A stretch of DNA of 18,118 nt from CAMCXT01 sp046302715 (lineage in GTDB: Bacteria > Bacteroidota > Bacteroidia > M30B66), in the NCBI GenBank assembly GCA_046302715.1, contig JBKCHQ010000144.1, forward strand, positions 1 through 18,118, read 5' to 3'. How positions within the stretch are numbered: the stretch's first letter is position 1; the number at the start of each line of letters is the position of its first letter. The notes beneath the pieces are model-generated. The model was not told the origin of the DNA. It saw only the letters and a list, made by a program, of their open reading frames with translations, and did no database searches. This document shows, in pieces, positions 1-5,923 of this stretch. Position numbers and translations under genes: made by a program.

Positions 1-111
1 GTTAGATATGTGAATGTATTCAAAAATTTCAAATTCAACCCAGATTAAGCGTTAGAAATGAAATACACTATTGCCTGGGGTGGTAGTCTGTGGGATGCAA
101 CTGGATTAATC

Positions 112-135
112 CCGACGAATCGTGGATTCATTCGG
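112..135. repeat. Small imperfect hairpin
   Basis: CCGA-C-GAATC (112-121) and GATTC-AT-TCGG (125-135) can pair as two short stems of 5 and 4 bp around a GTG loop, with a small internal bulge. There is no T-tract. It may be chance, or part of an untranslated RNA. Confidence 0.3.
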
Positions 136-311
136 CTCTTGTGGCAAATTGAGCAATTTTATTGTGTAATTTGGGTTCAATGTAATTGTTCTGAAAGGAG
201 CTGTTCAAATTTAAAAAAATAAGGTGGGCCCATTTTTAAGGAGTGTAATGGGGTAATGCCTCTTTTTTGTTTCTTTTTCAACAAGCATACAGTAACGTAT
301 TCCCCTAGACT

Positions 312-364
312 CTTAAGTAACTTTGGTAAAAGAATGGTTGTAAATTAGATGTTAGTTACTTAAG
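312..364. repeat. 11-bp perfect inverted repeat with 31-bp spacer
   Basis: CTTAAGTAACT at 312-322 is exactly the reverse complement of AGTTACTTAAG at 354-364. The repeat lies about 40 bp past the stop codon of the beta-helix gene. It could form a long-looped hairpin in that gene's 3' UTR, or be the ends of a tiny decayed element. Neither role is proven. Confidence 0.5.
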
Positions 365-403
365 CGTGAAAAGTAAGAGAAAAAATGCCTTTAACTGGTT
401 CAA

Positions 404-2695
404 CTACTTCGCTACAAGTATTTTATTTGCACACCCATTGTGATGCAATAGATAAAGTCCATTCAATAGTTTTTCCAATGTTATTTTTGTTGAGGTTTCC
501 TTTGCTAATTCCGATAGAACACATCGGCCATTCAGATCATAAATAGCAATTAATTCGTTGGTTACAGTGCCATCAATGATAACAAAATCACTTGCAGGAT
601 TGGGGTAAATATGCCTCATAGAAGGAGCTGAATGTATGATAAGAGGCAGCTGAAAGCAATCTGAAAACCCTGAACTTCTGTTCGCCAAGGTATCGCTTGC
701 TATGGCCACAATGCGGTCGTAGCTCTGATCTAGGTTAAATAACCAGGCATTGTCGAAATTGGAAATGGTATTACCGATGCGTGTCCAACCCTCACAAGCA
801 ACACATGCAGTTTCGGCGGCAAAAAGATCAATGCGCTGACCCGAAGGTGCCGAACCCTGCAAAATACTGCCTGTTAAAATCGCTGCAGGCGATGTAATTC
901 CTGAATTAGCGCCTGTCTCCATTTCAATTCCTCCATCGCTAGTAAACTGGCCATTACAACGGAAAAAATTGTGTTGCATACTCACACTGTCTGAGGCTGC
1001 ACTAACCCCAATACCATACCCACTGTTTTGCTGGAACGTATTTTCACGTCCCCAAGCACCAATTCGTATTGATCGGCATCCTCCCGAAAGCGTAATGCCA
1101 TTACCTCCATTGCCGCTTAACTCAGAACCTATGGTATTACTTTCAATTGTACAGCTTCTAGCGGCACTTAAAAATATTCCTGCATCACTATTGCCGGCAA
1201 TATAATTGCCATTATTTGGCGCACCTCCAATCTTTACTCGTACAGGCGACCAAACTTCGATGCCCCGAATTTGCTGTGTTTCTGAAAGGCTGCTGTCTGC
1301 TCGTGTTCCTATAATATTACCTTCAATTTCACCACTTCCCGAATTTAACTGAATGCCTCGGGCAAAATTGCACGAAATAAGATTCTTCAAAATGATAAAA
1401 CTATCAGCATTTGCAGTGAAAATGCCAAATGCATTATTCCCAATCGGGGTGATGCCATCACTACCAATACCAATATGGTTGTTTAAAATGCTGCAGTGGG
1501 GGGCACTAATTTCAATGCCGGTTAAATTATCGCCTATGGTGTTGCGTAAACTATCCTCTTCACCGCCAACCATACAATGGCTACCTTGAATGGTAATTCC
1601 AAAGCCTTCATTTCCAATGGGCATTAATCCATCTTCTGAGGTCCCAATAGCATTACCGCTAATTAAGCAACTGTCTGAAAACTGGTTTATTGCAATTCCA
1701 TCACCTGTATTTCCCGATATAACATTGCCATGCACCAAGTTGGCATCTCCATCAATCATAATTCCATAAAAACCTTCGTTTCCAAAATCGAGACTGCCTG
1801 ATATATCAGTGCCCACTTTATTATTACGGATGATGCCTCTATACGAATCTATTCGAATACCGCCGGTGGTGGAACCACAAACAATATTATTTTCAATGAT
1901 CAAATCGCGATTAGCTCCAACAGAGCCTATGTATATGCCGATGCCCGTATTTCCAATAATTTGAGTGCCGTTCCACGATGTACCAACCCTATTTCCTATC
2001 ACTCTCAAACTATCTCCACCAGCCTGGTAAATTCCCGAAATTCCACTAGAGGCCACTACATTTCCTTCGTTTGGGTTATAACCGCCAATGAGACTCGAAA
2101 ATAATGTTGAGCTAAATCCAATTCCAGCCCCTCCATTGGGGCTTGCTATGCTGCCGCTGGTATCGAGTCCAATAAAATTAGATTGAATGATGATATCTCT
2201 GCCATCGAAGCCCGTAATTCCGCCACCGCTGTTGCCGCCAATTACATTGCCTTTACCGGGAGCACCAATTCGAATATGTTTAATGGTGTCGGTAACACTA
2301 AAATAAATGCCGTTTTGAAAACCGGTTAAAACAAGTCCGTATATTTCACAACCATCAGTCTGAATGCGAAAGCCATTCATTCCGTTTCCATTACTTCTTA
2401 AAATTATTTTTGCAGTACTGTTTCCGAAGTGAGGACCATTGCTACTGGTGCCATCAATAAGTAAAGTGTCGTTAATATTGGGAAGCGCCGATGTTAAAGT
2501 AATAGTCCTTGAGGCAACGCTCGGTCCAAGGTTAAACAATATGGTATCACGCCCTGGTGTATTATTAGCGTTGGTGATTGCGGTTCGAAGCGAGCCCGAT
2601 CCACCATTTAAGTTAGAACTTACCACATATGTATTAGCCTTACTGGTGAAAATAAAACCTAATAGCATTAAAAGTGCAAGGGTAGAGTTTCTCAT
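404..2695 (-). CDS. Secreted right-handed parallel beta-helix protein with T9SS type A sorting domain
   Basis: This is a 763-residue secreted protein. Residues 1-20 are a signal peptide with a hydrophobic core (LALLMLLGFIF). Residues 21-55 have the typical entry to such helices (SGSLRTAITNANNTPGRDTI). A long beta-helix of about residues 75-600 carries seven units built on NxxG/NxIGT-x-x-x-G, with Asn at 173, 235, 292, 348, 406, 460 and 520, about 57 residues apart. The last ~70 residues (IYPNPASDF at 696) are a type A T9SS C-terminal domain, so export through the outer membrane and surface anchoring or release are expected. The substrate is unknown; such helices are found in polysaccharide lyases and in adhesins, and I see no catalytic signature that decides between them. 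The gene lies 10 bp behind truA and is probably cotranscribed with it. The ATG at 2693-2695 directly precedes a good signal peptide. Confidence 0.9.
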   Translation of the reverse strand: MRNSTLALLMLLGFIFTSKANTYVVSSNLNGGSGSLRTAITNANNTPGRDTILFNLGPSVASRTITLTSALPNINDTLLIDGTSSNGPHFGNSTAKIILRSNGNGMNGFRIQTDGCEIYGLVLTGFQNGIYFSVTDTIKHIRIGAPGKGNVIGGNSGGGITGFDGRDIIIQSNFIGLDTSGSIASPNGGAGIGFSSTLFSSLIGGYNPNEGNVVASSGISGIYQAGGDSLRVIGNRVGTSWNGTQIIGNTGIGIYIGSVGANRDLIIENNIVCGSTTGGIRIDSYRGIIRNNKVGTDISGSLDFGNEGFYGIMIDGDANLVHGNVISGNTGDGIAINQFSDSCLISGNAIGTSEDGLMPIGNEGFGITIQGSHCMVGGEEDSLRNTIGDNLTGIEISAPHCSILNNHIGIGSDGITPIGNNAFGIFTANADSFIILKNLISCNFARGIQLNSGSGEIEGNIIGTRADSSLSETQQIRGIEVWSPVRVKIGGAPNNGNYIAGNSDAGIFLSAARSCTIESNTIGSELSGNGGNGITLSGGCRSIRIGAWGRENTFQQNSGYGIGVSAASDSVSMQHNFFRCNGQFTSDGGIEMETGANSGITSPAAILTGSILQGSAPSGQRIDLFAAETACVACEGWTRIGNTISNFDNAWLFNLDQSYDRIVAIASDTLANRSSGFSDCFQLPLIIHSAPSMRHIYPNPASDFVIIDGTVTNELIAIYDLNGRCVLSELAKETSTKITLEKLLNGLYLLHHNGCANKILVAK

Positions 2696-2705
2696 TTAGC
2701 GATGT

Positions 2706-3458
2706 TTACTTTATTATGTTGTATGCAGAGGGATATTCAATTTGTGTAAGGTATAAGCCGTGTGCGGGTACCGAGATGCCAGCCTCCGATCGTCGTTTTG
2801 ACTGCATGATTTGGTCAATTTCTTTAGCATGCAGTTTTCCCTGCCCAATATCAAGTAAGGTGCCAACAATGGCACGTACCATATTGCGCAAAAATCGGTC
2901 GGCGCTGATATGAAAAACGGCTGTATTTCCATAATCCATCCATATAGCTTCTGTAACCGTACACATGTTAGTGAGCACTTGAGTATTGGATTTAGAAAAT
3001 GCGGCAAAATCATGACGACCCAGTAATTGCTTGGCGACCTCATTCATTTTATCCAAATTAATAGGACCAAAAACGTGATGGGCGTAGCCTTCAAGAAAAG
3101 GATCGCGTTTGCGCATGATGTGGTATTCGTAACTCCGTGAAGTCGCTGAAAAACGAGCGTGTAGGTCGCTATGTACCTCGTAAATAGCTTCGCAAAGTAT
3201 ACCGGGTAAGCGCATGGCATCTAAGCGTTGTAAAACGTAATTGCAATCATTAATAGGTTCTTCTACATCAAAATGTGCGAAAAATTTTCGAGCATGAACA
3301 CCGGTATCGGTGCGGCCGCAACCTGTAGTTTCGATGGGTTTCCGTAATATTAGTCCAAGCGCTCTATTGAGCGTTTCTTGAACACTAGGGGCATTGGGTT
3401 GTATTTGCCAACCGTGATACAGTTGGCCGTTATATTTTAAAAGAATGAAATAACGCAC
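2706..3458 (-). CDS. truA: tRNA pseudouridine(38-40) synthase TruA
   Basis: This 250-residue protein is of normal TruA length. The enzyme isomerises uridines 38-40 in the anticodon arm of many tRNAs, in the cytoplasm. The family's opening pattern is present (YNGQLYHGWQIQPNAPSVQE), and the active-site motif GCGRTDTGVHA (about residues 47-57) contains the catalytic Asp. Later conserved blocks such as RSYEYHI, DFAAFSKS and FLRNMVRAIVGTLLDIG are intact. The start codon is GTG (3456-3458), chosen because family members begin MRYF immediately before the first beta strand. Upstream, in gene orientation, the sequence reads CTTTGCAGC then GTG, so a TTTG-type -7 element sits right against the start and the leader would be very short. 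The beta-helix gene follows after 10 bp. Confidence 0.97.
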   Translation of the reverse strand: MRYFILLKYNGQLYHGWQIQPNAPSVQETLNRALGLILRKPIETTGCGRTDTGVHARKFFAHFDVEEPINDCNYVLQRLDAMRLPGILCEAIYEVHSDLHARFSATSRSYEYHIMRKRDPFLEGYAHHVFGPINLDKMNEVAKQLLGRHDFAAFSKSNTQVLTNMCTVTEAIWMDYGNTAVFHISADRFLRNMVRAIVGTLLDIGQGKLHAKEIDQIMQSKRRSEAGISVPAHGLYLTQIEYPSAYNIIK

Positions 3459-3553
3459 GCTGCAAAGGTTATATTTTTACCGATATGAAGCACATTTTTA
3501 TATGTGTAAAGACCATCCATTATTCAATAGCTACATTTGTAATTAAATACGTA

Positions 3554-3583
3554 TTTGGATGCTTAAAAAATTAAATACTTTTG
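3554..3583 (+). promoter_or_regulatory. Bacteroidota sigma-A promoter (TTTG-N18-TACTTTTG)
   Basis: TTTG at 3554-3557 is followed after 18 nt by TACTTTTG at 3576-3583. This matches the Bacteroidota housekeeping consensus TTTG / TAnnTTTG. The start of transcription is expected near 3588-3590. It would drive the short ORF or RNA at 3590-3723 and perhaps the NYN-CSD gene. Confidence 0.65.
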
Positions 3584-3605
3584 CGGCCTTTACCGAAGGT
3601 TTAAT

Positions 3606-3692
3606 ATGGGTATACATGCACATTACAGGCGCGTGTATCACATGACGTGCCGCTTCGAGTCCAGGCCTTCGTCACAAAAAAATGTGAAATGA
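3606..3692 (+). CDS. Possible 28-residue leader peptide (or shadow of a small structured RNA)
   Basis: An ATG at 3606 opens 28 codons ending in TGA at 3690-3692. The peptide core is HYRRVYHMTCRFESRPSS, rich in Arg and His with one Cys. It begins about 16 nt after the start expected from the promoter at 3554-3583, a normal spacing for a leader ORF. Base composition is clearly richer in GC than the flanks. The same stretch can pair as RNA: 3612-3619 with 3631-3638 (8 pairs, one G-U), or alternatively 3628-3633 with 3646-3651. These stems exclude each other, as in an attenuator. I do not recognise the peptide with certainty. The TTCGAGTCC inside it resembles a tRNA T-loop, but no cloverleaf can be drawn. 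Either a leader peptide or a non-coding RNA would fit; a chance ORF is also possible. Confidence 0.35.
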   Translation: MGIHAHYRRVYHMTCRFESRPSSQKNVK

Positions 3693-3702
3693 TTTTTTAT
3701 TA

Positions 3703-3723
3703 AACAAATTTTTTAAATTTGTT
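3703..3723. repeat. 9-bp perfect AT-rich stem
   Basis: AACAAATTT (3703-3711) and AAATTTGTT (3715-3723) are perfectly complementary around a TTT loop. This lies just downstream of the short ORF. It is too AT-rich, and lacks a following T-tract, to be called a standard terminator, but it may end or pause the leader transcript. Confidence 0.35.
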
Positions 3724-3873
3724 GTTGAAAATGTGAACAGGAAAAAAAGGTTTAGTTAGCTTTATTAGTTATACTTAAAAATTAGGTTAATTTATTTTGA
3801 TGTATATCAGGTAAGCGTGACGCAACCTTTTAACTAAAAAAAAGTTTAATATAACAAACCAACAAAAAAAACT

Positions 3874-4815
3874 ATGGAATCTAGAGATGGAGTAGTGAAA
3901 ATTGGCGTTTTTTATGACGGCAATTATTTTTTGCACGTAAGTAATTATTACAATTATTTTCATGCAAAGCGAAGAAGGATAAGCATATCAGGACTGCATA
4001 ACTTTATCAGAGAGCAGGTTGCTCAAGAAATGAATTTAGACCATCGCCTGTGTCATGTAGTGGATGCACATTATTTCAGAGGCCGAATGAGTGCCTACGA
4101 AGCTTCTCAGCGGGGCAATCAGCTTTACAACGATCGTTTGTTCGATGATGTACTTATGTCTGAAGGTGTAGTTACTCATTATCTCCCTTTGCGTGCACGT
4201 GGTGTGCGTAAAGAGGAAAAAGGCATCGACGTGTGGCTCGCTTTAGAGGCGCTCGAGCTGGTGTGGTTAAAGCGTTACGATGTTATGGTGCTCATTACCG
4301 CCGATGGCGATTTTGTGCCCCTCATCCGTAAGGTAAATACCTTAGGAACACGTGTAATGGTATTAAGCTGGGAGTTTGAATATACCGACGATACCGGGCG
4401 TGAAATTATTACCCGTACTTCTCAGGATTTATTGGACGAAGTAAGTTATCCGGTGGCGATGCATCATCTTATTGATGATCTCAGTAGTTCGGAGTCTTCA
4501 GTAAATCAATTGTTCGTTAATCAGGAAAGTGCGCCCAAAACCTACAAGAATATTATTGATAAAGGAGATGTTAAGGTTTCAAAAACACTTAATATGAAGA
4601 GTGGCTATGGATTTGTAGCCTATCCGCCTAACAATTTATTTTTTCACTATCTCGATGTTTTAGAGGGTGATTTCAATGATATAAAAGACGGCGATTCGGT
4701 TGAATTTACCATAGAGGTTAACGACAAGGGAAATGAAGTAGCTAAAAATGTGCGTAAGGTAAGCGACGAGGTTTTTGACTTTGATTTTGACGATACCGAA
4801 ATGTTTAACGAATAA
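3874..4815 (+). CDS. NYN (LabA/DUF88-type) PIN-like nuclease fused to a cold-shock-like domain
   Basis: This 313-residue cytoplasmic protein has no signal peptide or membrane segment. Residues 8-195 are a NYN domain, a PIN-like RNase fold. The expected acidic residues are visible: Asp15 in FYDGN, Asp119 in KGIDVWLA, and Asp144/Asp146 in ITADGDF, which together would hold a catalytic metal. A linker (196-235) leads to residues 236-296, which read as a cold-shock/S1-like OB fold: GYGFVAY (RNP1-like), LFFHY (RNP2-like), then DGDSVEF and VNDKGNEVAKNV. The tail is very acidic (FDFDFDDTEMFNE). The inferred role is RNA cleavage or turnover guided by the OB fold; the substrate is unknown. The ATG follows an A-rich run and gives a complete first beta strand. 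The gene stands alone, with a long leader upstream and a terminator 6 bp past its stop. Confidence 0.88.
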   Translation: MESRDGVVKIGVFYDGNYFLHVSNYYNYFHAKRRRISISGLHNFIREQVAQEMNLDHRLCHVVDAHYFRGRMSAYEASQRGNQLYNDRLFDDVLMSEGVVTHYLPLRARGVRKEEKGIDVWLALEALELVWLKRYDVMVLITADGDFVPLIRKVNTLGTRVMVLSWEFEYTDDTGREIITRTSQDLLDEVSYPVAMHHLIDDLSSSESSVNQLFVNQESAPKTYKNIIDKGDVKVSKTLNMKSGYGFVAYPPNNLFFHYLDVLEGDFNDIKDGDSVEFTIEVNDKGNEVAKNVRKVSDEVFDFDFDDTEMFNE

Positions 4816-4820
4816 AGTGA

Positions 4821-4846
4821 AAGGCCGGTTTATCCGGCCTTTTTTT
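4821..4846 (+). terminator. Rho-independent terminator of the NYN-CSD gene
   Basis: AAGGCCGG (4821-4828) and CCGGCCTT (4834-4841) form a perfect 8-bp GC-rich stem with a TTTAT loop, followed by a T run to 4846. On the minus strand the same stem follows the CaiB stop codon but is followed by only a short T-poor run, so termination may be weaker in that direction. Confidence 0.9.
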
Positions 4847-5918
4847 ATTGAAAATGTATGCATGAAGTAATGATGGAACGCTCTGTTTGGCCATTCGTTT
4901 CAACTGAATACGTCAATGGTTCCACTTCAGATGAAGCAAGAATTTCCGACAAATTACGAATCACTCCTGCGGGAACGCCTATGCTTTTAAAGCGATTTAG
5001 CCATTCTGTGCTACTGTGATCTCTAAATTTTTTTGAGATGCCTGCCGATAATTTATCACGGTGTCTTACCCGAAGGGCATTGCTGCGAAATTGATCATCT
5101 TCAATAATGTTATCCAATCCCAGTGCATTACACAACCTAGTAAATTGTGCATCGCTTCCTACTGCAAGTAAAATATAGCGTCCATCAGCACATTCAAAAT
5201 ATTCGCCATAGGGTGCAATACCGGGATGAAGCGTGCCCATGGGTTTTCCTTCCACACCCGTTTTAAGCGCAGCTGCCGATTGATTAATCAGCGAACACAA
5301 TGCCGTTTCCCATAAATTTACACGAACCGTGCAGCCTTTGCCTTGTTGTGTTTTTTGCAGTAAAGCCATCAGAATACCTGTTTTTAGCTGATGTCCCGCT
5401 AATACATCAATGAATGCCACAGGCATACGGGCAAATTTGCCTTCCTCTGTGCCACACAAGGATAAATATCCGCATTCGGCCTGCAGCACCATATCATAGG
5501 CAGGCTTTTGCTGACCGGGCGGATAGCCATCTACCTGACCAATGATCAGATGGGGAAAAGTTTTGCTCAAATATCGCAGGTTTACTTTTTCGCTTATTCC
5601 TTCTTCATCCTTGAAATTGGTAAGCAATATATCACAGTCCTTTAATAGGTCTAAAAATTGGGCTTCGTCGGCAGTGTTTTTCAGATTAAGCCATAATATC
5701 TCTTTACCCTGATTTACCGAAATATAGTAAGCGCTTAATGATGAAGCATCTTCCTCGCGGGTTTTCCATCCACGGGTAATATCTCCACCCGTTAAGGGAT
5801 TTTCAATTTTTCGTACTCGGGCACCATGCTCACAAAAGAACCGACCTACAAAGGGTCCTGCCAAGACGCCTGCAAGTTCGATTATCGTAAGATGTTTGAA
5901 AAAATTTTGCGAATCCAT
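4845..5918 (-). CDS. CaiB/BaiF family (class III) CoA transferase
   Basis: The protein has 357 residues. Class III CoA transferases move CoA between carboxylic acids through an Asp-linked anhydride/thioester. Family signs are the N-terminal LTIIELAGVLAGPFVGRFFCEHGARVRKIENP block, GKEILWLNLK, DILLTNF, the catalytic region PAYDMVLQAECG with Asp142, ARMPVAFIDVLAGHQLKTGILMAL, and the small-domain block WLNRFKSIGVPAGVIRNLSEIL. The substrate cannot be read from the sequence. The protein is shorter than usual (about 380-400): the conserved end with APxLGEHTxxVL is absent and the reading frame stops inside the terminator T-run. It starts 5 bp after the tamL stop, so it is the second gene of a tamL operon, although no functional link to TamL is obvious. 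Confidence 0.88.
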   Translation of the reverse strand: MDSQNFFKHLTIIELAGVLAGPFVGRFFCEHGARVRKIENPLTGGDITRGWKTREEDASSLSAYYISVNQGKEILWLNLKNTADEAQFLDLLKDCDILLTNFKDEEGISEKVNLRYLSKTFPHLIIGQVDGYPPGQQKPAYDMVLQAECGYLSLCGTEEGKFARMPVAFIDVLAGHQLKTGILMALLQKTQQGKGCTVRVNLWETALCSLINQSAAALKTGVEGKPMGTLHPGIAPYGEYFECADGRYILLAVGSDAQFTRLCNALGLDNIIEDDQFRSNALRVRHRDKLSAGISKKFRDHSSTEWLNRFKSIGVPAGVIRNLSEILASSEVEPLTYSVETNGQTERSIITSCIHFQ

Positions 5919-5923
5919 GCCTT

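Larger units (their letters stand above)
1..403. other. Non-coding stretch downstream of the beta-helix gene
   Basis: No convincing gene lies here. Frame 1 is open from base 1 to a TAA at 46-48 and could be the last 15 codons of a plus-strand gene cut by the window edge, but nothing in it is recognisable. An ATG at 58 opens a 54-codon ORF ending at 222 with no family resemblance and no promoter. Visible structure is a small imperfect hairpin at 112-135 and an 11-bp perfect inverted repeat at 312-322/354-364. The beta-helix gene ends at 404 reading leftwards, so this region would be its 3' flank. No strong T-tract terminator is visible for it. Confidence 0.6.
3459..3873. other. 415-bp divergent intergenic region, truA / NYN-CSD
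   Basis: The region is mostly very AT-rich with a compact GC-richer block at about 3583-3671. It contains a Bacteroidota-type promoter (3554-3583), a 28-codon ORF (3606-3692) and several inverted repeats: CACAT-N6-ATGTG (3491-3506), an 8-bp G-U-tolerant stem (3612-3619 with 3631-3638), TCACA-A6-TGTGA (3672-3687) and a 9-bp AT stem (3703-3723). The 3' part (3724-3873) is featureless A/T sequence ending in an A-rich stretch just before the NYN-CSD start codon. If transcription starts near 3590, the NYN-CSD mRNA would have a leader of roughly 280 nt. Confidence 0.6.

Noticed and set aside
58..222. 54-codon ORF starting at the ATG at 58
   Set aside because: No recognisable motif, no promoter box and unusual composition (many Cys and Trp); most likely chance.
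969..1589. Plus-strand ORFs of 78 codons antisense to the beta-helix gene
   Set aside because: They lie wholly inside a strong minus-strand gene and only mirror its repetitive codons.
1138..2179. CRISPR-like or DNA tandem repeat array
   Set aside because: The periodicity is at protein level in the beta-helix gene; the DNA units are divergent and not separated by unique spacers.
3640..3675. tRNA gene or tRNA 3' remnant, suggested by TTCGAGTCC
   Set aside because: The bases flanking the putative T-loop do not pair as a 5-bp T-stem, and no acceptor, D or anticodon arm can be drawn upstream.
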